The notes: a model not told the origin generated them from the sequence alone. A DNA stretch of 64,000 bases from Actinomadura hallensis (GCF_006716765.1 NZ_VFPO01000001.1:4278001-4342000); one strand, 5' to 3'; counted from the first letter of the stretch, positions 1 to 9,295 are shown. Translations and numbers: made by a program.

Positions 1-47
1 GTCATCGCCCGGCCAGGATACGGGCGCGGCCCGCCGCCGGCCGCGGC

Positions 48-119
48 CGGAGCGATGGAGACGGCCGGAGCGGCGGAGACGGGCGGAGCGATGGAGACGG
101 GCGGAGCGATGGAGACGGG
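48..119. repeat. Four tandem 18-bp units
   Basis: Four head-to-tail copies of an 18-base unit (48-65, 66-83, 84-101, 102-119) lie beyond the qcr operon terminator. Copies 3 and 4 are identical, copy 1 differs at its last base, and copy 2 has two internal substitutions. All frames through it stay open because of the GC content, so the open frame is not evidence of a gene. Confidence 0.8.
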
Positions 120-150
120 TGCGGACGCCGGAATCCCGGGCGGGAACGGC

Positions 151-186
151 GAGGGCCCGGCACCGCGGCGGCGGTGCCGGGCCCTC
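151..186 (-). terminator. Terminator of the qcr operon
   Basis: A perfect 16-bp inverted repeat (151-166 with 171-186, loop GGCG) lies 19 bases past the qcrB stop. No T tract follows, which is common for actinobacterial stem-only terminators. Confidence 0.75.
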
Positions 187-204
187 GGGCGCCGGAGTCG
201 CGCG

Positions 205-1839
205 TCAGCGCTTGGCCTCCGAGCCCTTGCCGCTCTCGATCGCCTCCTGCTCGCCCTTCTCGGGCTCACCGTGGGCGGGCGCCTCGACGGGGATGTCGTC
301 GATCGTCCACGCGCGGTTGAGCCGCGAGCGCAGGTGCCCGAGCGGGCCCTTGGCGGCCGGGATGCCCTGCGCGTCCTTCTCGGGCGCCGCCGGCCGGACC
401 TTCTCCTTGGAGAGCAGGACGTGCATCTCCTCGTCGCGCGCCGGCTCGTGCCGCTCGGAGAACCCGCCCTCGGGCGACATGACGATGACACCGCTCTCCA
501 CGCCGTGCGCGACGGATTCGGCGTCCTTGCGCTGCAGCCCGAGGCAGATCCGCTTGGTGATGATGTACGCCAGGACCGGGCCGACGAAGATCGTCACGCG
601 GAAGAACCACGTCGTGGCGAACAGCGAGATGTCGAACCGCTCGGCGAGGATGTCGTTCGCGCCGGCGAGCCACAGCAGGCCGTAGAACGTCACCGCCGCC
701 ATGCCGATCGACGTGCGGACCGGGGCGTTGCGCGGCCGGTCGTTGACGTGGTGCTGCCGCTTGTCGCCGGTCACCCACTGCTCGACGAACGGCCACACGG
801 CCGCGCCGGTCATGATGATGCCGAGCGGCAGCGCCGCCGGGATCAGCACGCTCAGGCTGAGCGTGTGGCCCCAGGCGTTGATCTCCCACGCCGGCATGAT
901 CCGCAGCGATCCCTCGAGGAAGCCCATGTACCAGTCCGGCTGGGAACCGGACGAGATGGCCCCGGGGTCGTACGGGCCGTACAGCCAGACCGGGTTGATC
1001 TGCAGGAAGGCGCCGAACAGCGCGGTGACGCCGAAGACGAACAGGAAGTACGCGCCCGTCTTGGCCATGAACACCGGGTAGAACGGGTAGCCGTAGACCT
1101 GCTTCTCGGTCTGGTGCTTGACCGGCATCGCGGTGTGCTTCTGGTGCCACATGATCATCATGTGGGCGGTGATCAGCCCGAGCAGCAGCGCGGGGATCAG
1201 CAGGATGTGCAGCATGTACAGCCGCGGGATGATGTCCTGGCCGGGGAACTCGCCGCCGAACAGGAACATGTAGAGGTACGTCCCGACGACCGGGATCGAC
1301 TCCGCGACGCCCTGGGTGATCCGCAGCCCGGTGCCGGACAGCAGGTCGTCCGGCAGCGAGTAGCCGAACAGGCCCTCCACGATGCCGAGGGTGAACATGC
1401 CCAGGCCGATGAGCCAGTTCAGCTCGCGCGGCTTGCGGTAGGCGCCGGTGAAGAACACCCGCAGCATGTGCGCCACCAGCGACGCCATGAACAGGATCGC
1501 CGACCAGTGGTGGATCTGCCGCATCAGCAGCCCGCCGCGGACGTCGAAGCTGATGTGCAGCGTCGAGGCGTACGCCTCCGACATCGCCACGCCCTGCAGG
1601 TTCGTGTACGAGCCGTCGTAGACGACCTCGGTCATGCTGGGCTTGAACCAGAACGTCAGGAACGTACCGGTCAGCAGCAGGATCACGAACGAGTACAGGG
1701 CGATCTCGCCGAGCATGAACGACCAGTGGTCCGGGAAGACCTTCTTGACGTTCCGCCTGAAGAAGCTCGTCGACCCGAGGCGCTCGTCGATGAAGCCGAG
1801 CGTGCCCTCGACGGCCTTCGGAGCCGTGGTCTGGCTCAT
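205..1839 (-). CDS. qcrB: Cytochrome bc1 complex cytochrome b subunit
   Basis: Membrane cytochrome b of the menaquinol:cytochrome c reductase (complex III), carrying the two b hemes and the quinone sites. The 544-residue product shows the expected hydrophobic helices, with heme-ligand histidines in the QIHHW and LVAHM stretches, the PDDLLSGTG loop and the quinol-site PDWY motif. A hydrophilic C-terminal tail of about 100 residues follows, as in other actinobacterial QcrB proteins. The chosen ATG (MSQTTAP) overlaps the qcrA stop by four bases (ATGA), implying translational coupling. It is last in the ctaE-qcrC-qcrA-qcrB order and should form a supercomplex with the aa3 oxidase encoded at 18.5-21.5 kb. 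Confidence 0.97.
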   Translation of the reverse strand: MSQTTAPKAVEGTLGFIDERLGSTSFFRRNVKKVFPDHWSFMLGEIALYSFVILLLTGTFLTFWFKPSMTEVVYDGSYTNLQGVAMSEAYASTLHISFDVRGGLLMRQIHHWSAILFMASLVAHMLRVFFTGAYRKPRELNWLIGLGMFTLGIVEGLFGYSLPDDLLSGTGLRITQGVAESIPVVGTYLYMFLFGGEFPGQDIIPRLYMLHILLIPALLLGLITAHMMIMWHQKHTAMPVKHQTEKQVYGYPFYPVFMAKTGAYFLFVFGVTALFGAFLQINPVWLYGPYDPGAISSGSQPDWYMGFLEGSLRIMPAWEINAWGHTLSLSVLIPAALPLGIIMTGAAVWPFVEQWVTGDKRQHHVNDRPRNAPVRTSIGMAAVTFYGLLWLAGANDILAERFDISLFATTWFFRVTIFVGPVLAYIITKRICLGLQRKDAESVAHGVESGVIVMSPEGGFSERHEPARDEEMHVLLSKEKVRPAAPEKDAQGIPAAKGPLGHLRSRLNRAWTIDDIPVEAPAHGEPEKGEQEAIESGKGSEAKR

Positions 1840-2951
1840 CCGCGCTCCCAGAAGCTCGGTCCGACGGGCTCTTGGTAGTCGTCCGTCGCGATGAGGTAAC
1901 CGTCCTCGACCGACAGCGGCAACTGCGGCAGCGGCCGGGCCGCCGGCCCGAAGACGACCTTCGCCGCGTCCGTGGCGTCGAAGGTGGACTGGTGGCACGG
2001 GCACAGGATGTGGTGCGTGGTCTGCTCGTACAGGGCCGCCGGGCAGCCCACGTGCGTGCAGATCTTCGAGTACGCCACGATGCCGTTCACGTGCCAGTTC
2101 TCGCGTCCCTTGGCGGGCTTGAAGTCGGCCTCGGGCACCTTGATGAGGATGGTGACCGCCTTGGCGGCCTCCGTCATCACCTCTTCGTGGGGTACCTGCT
2201 CCTCCATGCCCTCGGGCAGGACGGTGATCATGCTGCCCGGGGAGGCGAAGTCACTGACCCGCAGCGGCTTGTTGGTGCCGTCCACGACCAGGCGGACGCC
2301 CCGCTTGCCCTGCGCCTTGGCCTTCCGCACGGCCTCGGCCCAGTAGGTGCTGCGGAGCCTCTTCTCCGGAAGCGGGCCGAGGTCGCGCAGGAGCAGCAGC
2401 GGGGCCAGCCCGAGCGGCGCCGCGGCCAGCAGCAGCGTGCGGCGCAGCAGCGGCCGCTTGGTGATGCCGCTGTCCTCGGCGCCCTCCAGGAAGTCCCTGG
2501 CGAAGGCCGCCCGGCTCTCCTCGTCGGAGGCCAGCTCGTGCCGCTCCTGGACGATCGGCTTGCTGGTCATCAGCCGCCGCACCCAGATGGTCACGCCGGC
2601 GGCCATCGCGAGGAACGCCACCGCCATCGAGCCGCCGAGCCAGAAGTTGGTCTCGCGGGCGTCGGCGACGCCGTGCATGCCGCCGTCGCGGCCGCTCCAG
2701 CCGATGAAGTACACGATGAACGTCACGCTGGCGGCGAACGCGAGCAGGAAGAACGCCGCGACGATCCGCTCGGCCCGCTTGGCCGACGCCTCGTCGAGCT
2801 GCTCTCCCGCGCCCGCGGGCGCCGAGATGTCGTCCTCGGCGAGGAGCGCCTTCTCCTGCGCCGGGGACGGCGTGCCGATCACGCGTTCGCGGCGGCCGCC
2901 CTCCTCCCGCGGGTCCGTCGAGCCCGCGGTGTCCTTCTTCTCGTCGCTCAT
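1836..2951 (-). CDS. qcrA: Rieske iron-sulfur subunit of the bc1 complex
   Basis: Rieske [2Fe-2S] protein of complex III that passes electrons from menaquinol to the diheme cytochrome QcrC. The 371-residue product has a long acidic N-terminus, three predicted membrane helices (an actinobacterial trait; mitochondrial Rieske proteins have one) and both cluster-binding motifs near the C-terminus, CTHVGCP and CPCHQSTF. The start MSDEKKD is chosen because its ATG overlaps the qcrC stop (ATGA); an upstream in-frame start would run into qcrC. Its own stop overlaps the qcrB start in the same way. Confidence 0.97.
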   Translation of the reverse strand: MSDEKKDTAGSTDPREEGGRRERVIGTPSPAQEKALLAEDDISAPAGAGEQLDEASAKRAERIVAAFFLLAFAASVTFIVYFIGWSGRDGGMHGVADARETNFWLGGSMAVAFLAMAAGVTIWVRRLMTSKPIVQERHELASDEESRAAFARDFLEGAEDSGITKRPLLRRTLLLAAAPLGLAPLLLLRDLGPLPEKRLRSTYWAEAVRKAKAQGKRGVRLVVDGTNKPLRVSDFASPGSMITVLPEGMEEQVPHEEVMTEAAKAVTILIKVPEADFKPAKGRENWHVNGIVAYSKICTHVGCPAALYEQTTHHILCPCHQSTFDATDAAKVVFGPAARPLPQLPLSVEDGYLIATDDYQEPVGPSFWERG

Positions 2952-3874
2952 GACTTCTTCAGCTTCTTCGGCTTCTTGGCGGTGATCCACATGGCCGCCA
3001 GCACCAGGAGGCCGAGGCCGACCAGCCAGCCGACCAGGCCCTCGCTCACCGGGCCGATGCGGCCGAGGCCGTTGCCGCCCGGGTTCTGCTCATTGCGGAC
3101 CTCGACCACGTAGGCGATGATCGCCTGCTTGTCCTTCGGCGTGAGCGTGGTGTCGTTGAACACCGGCATCGCCTGGGGACCGGTCAGCATCGCCTCGTAG
3201 ATCTGCGTGGGCGTGACGTCGTGCAGGTCCGGCGCGAACTTGCCGCCGGTCAGCGCGCCGCCCTGCCCGGTGAAGCTGTGGCACTGGGCGCAGTTCGTGC
3301 GGAAGAGCTTGCCTCCCAGCGCGACGTCGCCGCCCTTGGGGTCGACGGCCGAAGCCGGCGGAACCTCGGGGCCGCCGCCCAGCGACTGGACGAAGGCGTT
3401 CAGGTCGGAGACGTTCTTCTGCGCCTGGGCCAGCTGCTCCTCGGCCTGCCGCCGCCGCACCGGATCCTCGTAGTCGGTCTTGATCGAGGTGTTGAAGGCG
3501 GGGATCGGCTCCTTGCGCGGCACCTGCGCGCCCGGGTTCATCGCGGGCATGCGGCCCGTGGTGACCTGGAAGTCGACGGACGCCGCGCCCACGCCGATCA
3601 GGCTCGGCGCGATCGGGTTGCCGTTGGCGTCCTTGGTGCCCTCGGCGTTCTGCCCGTGGCAGCTGGCGCAGTTCCGGTCGAACAGCTTCCTGCCGTTCTC
3701 CAGGTCCGGCGCCGCCGCGGCGTCACTGTGCGCCTCGGCGCGGTCGGTCTGTGGCGAGAAGCCGGCGTAGACGACGCCGATCGCCACCAGGGCCGCCAGC
3801 ACGACGGCGTAGCCCGCCCACGGGCGCCGTCGCCATGCGGTGATCCTTTTCACGGAAATCCCCGTTCGGGTCAT
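2948..3874 (-). CDS. qcrC: Diheme cytochrome c subunit of the bc1 complex
   Basis: Membrane-anchored diheme cytochrome c that carries electrons directly from the Rieske protein to the CuA site of the aa3 oxidase, replacing soluble cytochrome c in actinobacteria. The 308-residue product has an N-terminal helix after a basic stretch, two CXXCH heme sites (CASCHG and CAQCHS), and a C-terminal membrane helix followed by a lysine-rich tail. The distal ligand methionines lie in GRMPAM and PQAMPVF. The start (MTRTGIS) is the first in-frame ATG after ctaE; a GTG seven codons later (VKRITAW) is an alternative. It is 31 bases downstream of ctaE. Confidence 0.95.
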   Translation of the reverse strand: MTRTGISVKRITAWRRRPWAGYAVVLAALVAIGVVYAGFSPQTDRAEAHSDAAAAPDLENGRKLFDRNCASCHGQNAEGTKDANGNPIAPSLIGVGAASVDFQVTTGRMPAMNPGAQVPRKEPIPAFNTSIKTDYEDPVRRRQAEEQLAQAQKNVSDLNAFVQSLGGGPEVPPASAVDPKGGDVALGGKLFRTNCAQCHSFTGQGGALTGGKFAPDLHDVTPTQIYEAMLTGPQAMPVFNDTTLTPKDKQAIIAYVVEVRNEQNPGGNGLGRIGPVSEGLVGWLVGLGLLVLAAMWITAKKPKKLKKS

Positions 3875-3905
3875 GTCTTCTGATCGGTCAGGGTCATCGG
3901 TCTGG

Positions 3906-4562
3906 TCACAGGTCGAGCAGGTAGACGGCCGCGAACAGGCCGATCCACACGATGTCGACGAAGTGCCAGTAGTAGGACACGACGATCGCGCTCGTCGCCT
4001 GCTCGTGCGTCCATCGTTTCGCCGCATAGGTGCGCCCGAGGATGAACACGAAGGCGACCAGTCCGCCGATCACGTGGATGCCGTGGAACCCGGTCGTCAG
4101 GTAGAAGACCGATCCGTAGGCGGAGGACGAGAAGGTCAGCCCCTGTTCGGTGACCAGTTTGTAGTACTCGAACCCCTGGCCGCACACGAAGTACGTGCCC
4201 ATGATGAGCGTGAGGATGTACCACTCGCGCAGGCCCCAGCGCGCGACGTTGAGGATCCCCCCGTCGCGGCCGACCTTGCCGGCCTCTGCCTTGAACACAC
4301 CGATCTGGCACGTCACCGAGGACAGGACCAGGATGGTGGTGTTGAAGGCCGAGAGCGGCAGGTCCAGATGGGCGCCCGGCCAAGCGTCTTCTCCATGCTG
4401 GCCGATCGTCACAGAGCGGATCGTGAAGAGCATCGCGAACAGCGCCGCGAAGAACATCAGCTCGGACGACAGCCAGACGATGGTCCCCACGCTGGTCACA
4501 TTGGGACGGTTCGTCCGGGCGTGAGGTGTTGTCTCGATCGCGGAAGCTGTCACGGGCGACAT
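3906..4562 (-). CDS. ctaE: Cytochrome c oxidase subunit III
   Basis: Integral membrane subunit III of the aa3-type terminal oxidase. The 218-residue product has about five hydrophobic helices and family motifs such as [10 protein letters not shown], the helix around [11 protein letters not shown], and a C-terminal [14 protein letters not shown] segment. The ATG is preceded by a GAGGTAGGGG ribosome binding site. It is the first gene of the unit running into qcrCAB, the usual actinobacterial separation of ctaE from ctaCDF. Transcription diverges from the receiver-like gene at 4656. Confidence 0.95.
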   Translation of the reverse strand: MSPVTASAIETTPHARTNRPNVTSVGTIVWLSSELMFFAALFAMLFTIRSVTIGQHGEDAWPGAHLDLPLSAFNTTILVLSSVTCQIGVFKAEAGKVGRDGGILNVARWGLREWYILTLIMGTYFVCGQGFEYYKLVTEQGLTFSSSAYGSVFYLTTGFHGIHVIGGLVAFVFILGRTYAAKRWTHEQATSAIVVSYYWHFVDIVWIGLFAAVYLLDL

Positions 4563-4641
4563 TATTGCGCCCCTACCTCGCGGGTGACGCAGGACCCCCC
4601 TCATACGGTTCCCGAGCGTGTCCGGGACGCCCCCGACCCGG

Positions 4642-4647
4642 TAACCT
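4642..4647 (+). promoter_or_regulatory. -10 element (TAACCT) for a near-leaderless transcript
   Basis: TAACCT lies 8 bases before the ATG at 4656, the spacing expected if transcription starts at or just before the start codon. No good -35 is visible. Confidence 0.5.
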
Positions 4648-4655
4648 TCAGGTCC

Positions 4656-5078
4656 ATGAGCACCGCCCCGGAGAGCCCCATGAAGGTTCTCGTCTACAGC
4701 GACGACGCGGACACCCGCGCGCAGATCCGGATGGCGATCGGGCGCCGCCCCGCCGCCGGCCTCCCCAAGGTCGAGTTCATCGAGCGGGCCACGCAGCCGG
4801 CCGTCGTGGAGCGCCTCGACGAGGGCGACATCGACGTCCTCATCGTCGACGGCGAGGCGCAGCCCGCGGGCGGCCTCGGCGTGTGCCGCCAGGCCAAGGA
4901 CGAGGTGTACGACTGCCCGCCCGTCCTCGCCGTCATCGCCCGCCGCGACGACGGCTGGCTGGCGACGTGGTCGCGGGCCGACGCGGTCGTGAGCATGCCG
5001 CTCGACCCGATGGCCGTCGCCAACGCGGTGGCCGAGCTGATGCGCAAGCGCATCGAGACCCGCCTGCCGGTCCTCTGA
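4656..5078 (+). CDS. Receiver-like protein with a degenerate active site
   Basis: A 140-residue single-domain protein that looks like a response-regulator receiver: an acidic pair in VYSDDAD, a candidate phospho-acceptor Asp in VLIVDGEA, and a final helix ([12 protein letters not shown]). The conserved lysine of the KP motif is absent; the equivalent place reads SMPLDP. The Thr/Ser position is also unclear. There is no output domain and no kinase nearby. The start at 4656 is favoured by the -10-like TAACCT just upstream; an internal ATG lies eight codons later. It sits between the divergent ctaE and trpD. A regulatory or scaffold role is possible but unproven. Confidence 0.75.
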   Translation: MSTAPESPMKVLVYSDDADTRAQIRMAIGRRPAAGLPKVEFIERATQPAVVERLDEGDIDVLIVDGEAQPAGGLGVCRQAKDEVYDCPPVLAVIARRDDGWLATWSRADAVVSMPLDPMAVANAVAELMRKRIETRLPVL

Positions 5079-5145
5079 CCCGCGGCCCGGTCCCGCGACC
5101 GGGTTCCGCGGCCCGTCCTGTCAAACCGCCGACGCTGTAGGGGAC

Positions 5146-6210
5146 ATGTCTTCCACCCACCGGGACGCGCGCACCACCTGGCCCGCACTCCTCAACGCCC
5201 TCCTCTCGGGCGAGTCGCTGTCCCGCGAGGAGACCTCCTGGGCCATGAACAGCATCATGGCCGGCGAGGCCACCGACGTGCAGATCGCGGGCTTCGCCGT
5301 AGCGCTGCGCGCCAAGGGCGAGACGGTCGAGGAGGTGACCGGCCTCGCCGAGGGCATGATGGACAACGCCACCCCCGTGGACGTGCCGGGCCCGATCGCC
5401 GACCTCGTCGGGACCGGCGGGGACCGGGCGCACACGGTCAACGTCTCCACGATGGCCGCCGTGGTCTCCGCGGCGGCGGGCGTCCGGGTCGTCAAGCACG
5501 GCAACCGGGCGGCGTCGTCGTCGTGCGGCGCCGCGGACCTGCTGGAGCACCTCGGCGTCGCCATCGACCTGAGCCCCGAGGCGACCGCGCGGGTCGCCGA
5601 GCAGGTCGGCATCACGTTCTGCTTCGCGCCGCTCTTCCACCCGGCGCTCAAGCACGCGGCGCGCACCCGCGGCGAGCTCGGCACGCCGACGGTGTTCAAC
5701 TTCCTCGGCCCGCTGACGAACCCGGCGCGCCCCACCTCCCAGGCCGTCGGGGTGTACCACCCGCGGATGGCGGGGGTGGTCGCGGGCGTGTTCGCGAAGC
5801 GGGGCTGCTCCTCGCTGGTGTTCCGCGGCGACGACGGCCTCGACGAGCTGACGACCACCGGCACCTCCACGGTGTGGGTCGTCCGCGACGGGACCGCGAC
5901 GGAGACGACGTTCGACCCGTCCGAGCTCGGCATCCCGCCCGCCAAGCCGGAGGACCTGCGCGGCGCCGACGCGGCGTTCAACGCCCGGGTGGCCCGCGAC
6001 GTGTTCGCCGGCCGGCCCGGCCCGGTGCGCGACATGGTGCTGCTGAACGCCGCCGCGCTCATCACCGCCTACGGGGGCGCGCCCGCCCCGGAGGGGCTCA
6101 CCGCGGCGCTGCGGGACGCCTACGACCGCGCCGCGGCCGCCGTCGACTCCGGCGCGGCGAGCGCGCTGCTCGACCGCTGGGTCGAGGTGTCCCAGAGCCT
6201 GCGCGGCTGA
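5146..6210 (+). CDS. trpD: Anthranilate phosphoribosyltransferase
   Basis: Second committed enzyme of tryptophan biosynthesis: it transfers phosphoribose from PRPP to anthranilate. The 354-residue product shows the family signatures: the PRPP-binding GTGGDR loop followed by [10 protein letters not shown], the [12 protein letters not shown] stretch, and the central [10 protein letters not shown] segment. The ATG is preceded by TAGGGGAC as ribosome binding site. No other trp gene is in the window. trpD beside the cytochrome genes, away from the rest of the pathway, is typical of mycobacteria and streptomycetes. Confidence 0.97.
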   Translation: MSSTHRDARTTWPALLNALLSGESLSREETSWAMNSIMAGEATDVQIAGFAVALRAKGETVEEVTGLAEGMMDNATPVDVPGPIADLVGTGGDRAHTVNVSTMAAVVSAAAGVRVVKHGNRAASSSCGAADLLEHLGVAIDLSPEATARVAEQVGITFCFAPLFHPALKHAARTRGELGTPTVFNFLGPLTNPARPTSQAVGVYHPRMAGVVAGVFAKRGCSSLVFRGDDGLDELTTTGTSTVWVVRDGTATETTFDPSELGIPPAKPEDLRGADAAFNARVARDVFAGRPGPVRDMVLLNAAALITAYGGAPAPEGLTAALRDAYDRAAAAVDSGAASALLDRWVEVSQSLRG

Positions 6211-6242
6211 GACCGCGCGTCGGAGACGCGCCGCCGTGACCG

Positions 6243-6265
6243 GGCCCGCGCGGTGAGCGCGGGCC
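6243..6265. terminator. Terminator between convergent trpD and Lrp-type gene
   Basis: A 9-bp perfect stem (6243-6251 with 6257-6265, loop GGTGA) lies between two convergent stops and could serve both strands. Confidence 0.65.
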
Positions 6266-6310
6266 GCCGGCGCCTTCCCGCGTGCTTCCCTCCGTGTTTC
6301 CCGGCCGGCG

Positions 6311-6598
6311 TCAGTCGGCGTCGGGGAGCCCCAGCGCGAACGCCTGCTCCAGGTCGTGCTGGGAGTAGGTGCGGAACGCGATGTGCGTCTCGGTGCCGAG
6401 GACGCCCGGCACCTTGTTCAGGCGGCCGGGGATGACGTCGTTCAGCTCGTCGTGGCGCCTCACCCGGACCATCGCCATGAGGTCGTGCTCGCCGGTGATG
6501 GAGTAGACCTCGCTGACGCCGTCCAGGGCGGCGATCGTCTCGGCCACCTCGTGGATGTGCGCGACGTCGGCCTTGACGAAGACGATCGCAGTGACCAC
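6311..6598 (-). CDS. Stand-alone Lrp/AsnC RAM-domain protein
   Basis: A 95-residue protein made of a single RAM (amino-acid-sensing) domain of the Lrp/AsnC family, with no DNA-binding helix-turn-helix. The beta-alpha-beta pattern is clear: TAIVFVKAD, the helix HEVAETIAAL, then VYSITGEHDLMAMVRV and the VLGTETHIAF strand. Such proteins form ring-shaped oligomers and are thought to modulate full-length Lrp regulators or bind small ligands; the ligand here cannot be read from the sequence. The GTG start is preceded by a strong GGGGGAGGGTGAA ribosome binding site. Confidence 0.85.
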   Translation of the reverse strand: MVTAIVFVKADVAHIHEVAETIAALDGVSEVYSITGEHDLMAMVRVRRHDELNDVIPGRLNKVPGVLGTETHIAFRTYSQHDLEQAFALGLPDAD

Positions 6599-6657
6599 TT
6601 CACCCTCCCCCTGGGACTGCCCTGTTTCAGCGACGCTCCGACCCTACCGGGCGCGGG

Positions 6658-7407
6658 TCAGCCGCGGCTCAGCGCGATGGGCCGCCCCGCGGGGCCCGCG
6701 CGGCGCGCCAGGACCGCGAACACCACCCCGGCGACGAAGCCGTAGATGTGCGCGGTGTAGGCGACGTTGCTCTGCTCGTCGCCCAGCGACAGCCACTGCA
6801 GGACGAACCAGTACCCGAGGACGACCCACACCGGCAGCCGGACCACGATGATCGGCGGCACGAAGCTGACGATCCGGCCCCGCGGGTTGAGGATCACGTA
6901 GGCGCCCATCACGCCGGCGATGGCGCCGGACGCGCCGATGAGCGGGACGTGGGAGTCCGGCGAGGTCCAGGCGAACCCGTAGACGGCCGCGAGCCCGAAG
7001 GCCAGGTAGCTCAGCAGGTAGCGCCATCGCCCGAGCCGGTCCTCGACGCCCATGCCGACCACGAACAGGGCGACCAGGTTGCCGAGCAGGTGCAGCGCCC
7101 CCGAGTGCAGGAACATCGAGGTGAACGCCGACGTCCAGGGAGCCTTGTCGAAGGTCGCCGGCCCGCACGCGCGCACGATCCCGGCCGGGATCGGCTGCTG
7201 GTCGCCGGTCGTGAGCTCCTTGGGGACCGCGCCGTACTCGTAGGTGAAGTGCGCCGCGTTGCACTCCCGGACCCGGTCCTCGCCGTACCAGGCGGCGAAG
7301 TTCGACATCGGGCTGATCAGGAACACCACCACGTTGGCCGCGACCAGCAGGTACGTCACCCAGGGGACGCGCCGTGCGGGCTGGCTGTCGTAGAGAGGCA
7401 GTGCCAT
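6658..7407 (-). CDS. Rhomboid family intramembrane serine protease
   Basis: Polytopic membrane protein of 249 residues that should cleave single-pass substrates inside the membrane. The catalytic serine is Ser160 in GASGAIAG and the catalytic histidine is His220 in TAHIYGFVAG. The HLLGN element (around residues 106-110) supplies the conserved histidine and asparagine of the oxyanion region. A large loop between helices 1 and 2 (residues about 35-90) contains two cysteines that could form a disulfide. It is 59 bases from the start of the Lrp-type gene on the same strand. The substrate is unknown. Confidence 0.92.
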   Translation of the reverse strand: MALPLYDSQPARRVPWVTYLLVAANVVVFLISPMSNFAAWYGEDRVRECNAAHFTYEYGAVPKELTTGDQQPIPAGIVRACGPATFDKAPWTSAFTSMFLHSGALHLLGNLVALFVVGMGVEDRLGRWRYLLSYLAFGLAAVYGFAWTSPDSHVPLIGASGAIAGVMGAYVILNPRGRIVSFVPPIIVVRLPVWVVLGYWFVLQWLSLGDEQSNVAYTAHIYGFVAGVVFAVLARRAGPAGRPIALSRG

Positions 7408-7444
7408 GCAGGGGTCGTCCTCTCCAAACGCCGCGGTCCACGGG

Positions 7445-9295
7445 TCACTTTAGCGGCAGTCGGCCCCTCGGGCGCGCCGTCCCGCCCCGGCCCCGCCCGC
7501 CGCCGGGGCGGCCGCCCGGGACGCCCTCGCCGCCGCGGTCGTAGGGGTGCTCGTAGGCGCGGTCGATCCAGGCGCGCAGGCCCTCCGCGCCGTGCGCCGG
7601 GCACGTCCAGGCGCCGTCGACCTCGACCAGGCGGACGCCGGGCAGGTCGAGCCAGCGCAGGACGCACTCCATCTCCTCGGCCGTGGCGCCCGCCGACGGC
7701 GGATCGCCGAGGGCGACGCCTCCGGGCGCCTCGCCGGCGGGCGGGAAGACGGTCTCGGCGGTGGCGATGAGCGCGTCGACGTAGGGGCGGGGGTGGGCGT
7801 TCGGCGGCACGGTCCCGGCGGCGGCGAGCCGCCCGTAGCGCACGACCGCCAGCTCCCAGCCGCCGTCGAAGGCGGGACGGGCGGCGACCAGCTCGGGCAG
7901 CCGCGCCAGCGCGGCGAGGCGCTGCCCGCGGGCCGCGGCGCGGACGAACGCGGCCAGCCGGTCGCGCTGGGCGGCGGCCTCCTCGTAGCGCAGCTCGGCC
8001 GCGAGCCGGTCGATGCGCACCTGCGCGGCGGCGACGACGGGCCGCACGTCGCCCTCCATGACCGCGCGGGCCGTCTCGACGTGGACGGCGTACGCGTCGG
8101 GCGACTCGCGGCCGTCGCAGGGCGCGCCGCACCGGCCGATCTCGGCGAGCGCGCAGGACCTGGCCCGGCCGCGCTCGATCAGCCGGAGCGTCAGCCGCTG
8201 GGTGCACTGGCGCAGCGGGACGGCCTCGTGCAGCGCGGCGCGCGCCTCTTCCGCCTGCCGGCGCGACGAGATGGGCCCGAGGTAGCGGGCGCCGTCGGCG
8301 CGGCACTCGCGCACGATCGACAGCCGCGGGAACGGCTCGGCGGTCAGCTTCAGCCAGATCGCGCGCTCGGGGAACTTGGAGCGGCGGTTGTAGCGCGGCT
8401 TGTGCTCGGCGATGAGCCGCAGCTCGCGGACCTCGGCCTCCAGCCCGGTGGCGCACTCGATCGTGCGGACGCTCTCGGCGAGGCCGACCATCTCGCGGAC
8501 GCGCCACCGCGTCTCCGAGCCGGTGAAGTAGCTGCGCACCCGCGAGCGCAGGTCGCCGCTCTTGCCGACGTACAGGACCTCGCCGGAGGCGTCCTCGAAC
8601 AGGTAGACGCCGGGGGCGCTCGGGACGCCGTCGGCGAGGTGGCGCTTGCGGCGCTGCTCGGGCGTCGGGGCCTTGGCGAAGCCGCGCATCTCCTCCAGCG
8701 TGGTGACGCCGAAGGAGCCGAGCCGCTCGATGAGCCCGTGCAGGACCTCCACGGTGGCGCGGGCGTCGGCGAGCGCCCGGTGGGCCGGCTCGGCGGAGGT
8801 GCGGAAGAAGCGGGCGAGCGTGCCGAGCTTGCAGTTGGGCACCTCGTCCTTGGACAGGACGCGGCGGGCGAGGTCGACGGTGTCGACGACGGGGAACGCG
8901 GGCCAGGCGTAGCCGTGCTCGGCGCAGGCGGCCTTGAGGAAGCCGATGTCGAACGAGGCGTTGTGCGCGACGAGGACGCAGCCGCGCGCGAACTCCAGGA
9001 ACGCGGGCAGCACCGACTCGATGCGCGGCGCGGCGGCCACCATCGCCGTGGTGATGCCGGTCAGCGCGGTGATGAACGGCGGGACGGGGCCGCCCGGGTC
9101 GACCAGGGTGGCGAGCTCGCCGAGGTCCTCGCCGCCGCGGACCTTCACCGCGCCGATCTCGGTGATGGCGGAGTCGGCGGCCGAGCCGCCCGTCGTCTCC
9201 AGGTCGACGACGACGAACGTGACCTCGGACAACGGGGTGCCGAGGTCGTCGAGGGTTCCCTGGACACCGGCCGGGACGCCGTGCGCAGCCGTCAT
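7445..9295 (-). CDS. DEDDh exonuclease fused to a UvrC-type GIY-YIG nuclease domain
   Basis: A two-nuclease fusion of 616 residues. The N-terminal third is a DnaQ-like 3'-5' exonuclease: VVDLETTG (motif I), LVAHNASFDIGFL (motif II), and HRALADARATVEVL (motif III, DEDDh type). A GIY-YIG domain like that of UvrC or Cho follows (PSAPGVYLFEDASGEVLYVGKSGDLRSR begins near residue 230), with a UvrB-contact-like region after it. The proline- and glycine-rich C-terminus lacks the UvrC RNase H and HhH modules. This architecture is known in actinobacteria (Rv2191 type) and is presumed to act in DNA repair. The ATG at 9295 was chosen; a GTG eight codons upstream (9319) is possible and neither has a clear ribosome binding site. 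Confidence 0.9.
   Translation of the reverse strand: MTAAHGVPAGVQGTLDDLGTPLSEVTFVVVDLETTGGSAADSAITEIGAVKVRGGEDLGELATLVDPGGPVPPFITALTGITTAMVAAAPRIESVLPAFLEFARGCVLVAHNASFDIGFLKAACAEHGYAWPAFPVVDTVDLARRVLSKDEVPNCKLGTLARFFRTSAEPAHRALADARATVEVLHGLIERLGSFGVTTLEEMRGFAKAPTPEQRRKRHLADGVPSAPGVYLFEDASGEVLYVGKSGDLRSRVRSYFTGSETRWRVREMVGLAESVRTIECATGLEAEVRELRLIAEHKPRYNRRSKFPERAIWLKLTAEPFPRLSIVRECRADGARYLGPISSRRQAEEARAALHEAVPLRQCTQRLTLRLIERGRARSCALAEIGRCGAPCDGRESPDAYAVHVETARAVMEGDVRPVVAAAQVRIDRLAAELRYEEAAAQRDRLAAFVRAAARGQRLAALARLPELVAARPAFDGGWELAVVRYGRLAAAGTVPPNAHPRPYVDALIATAETVFPPAGEAPGGVALGDPPSAGATAEEMECVLRWLDLPGVRLVEVDGAWTCPAHGAEGLRAWIDRAYEHPYDRGGEGVPGGRPGGGRGRGGTARPRGRLPLK

Noticed and set aside
55..1878. 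607-codon open frame on the plus strand
   Set aside because: It is antisense to qcrB and qcrA, low-complexity and Arg/Val/Asp-rich; it exists only because GC-rich DNA has few stops.
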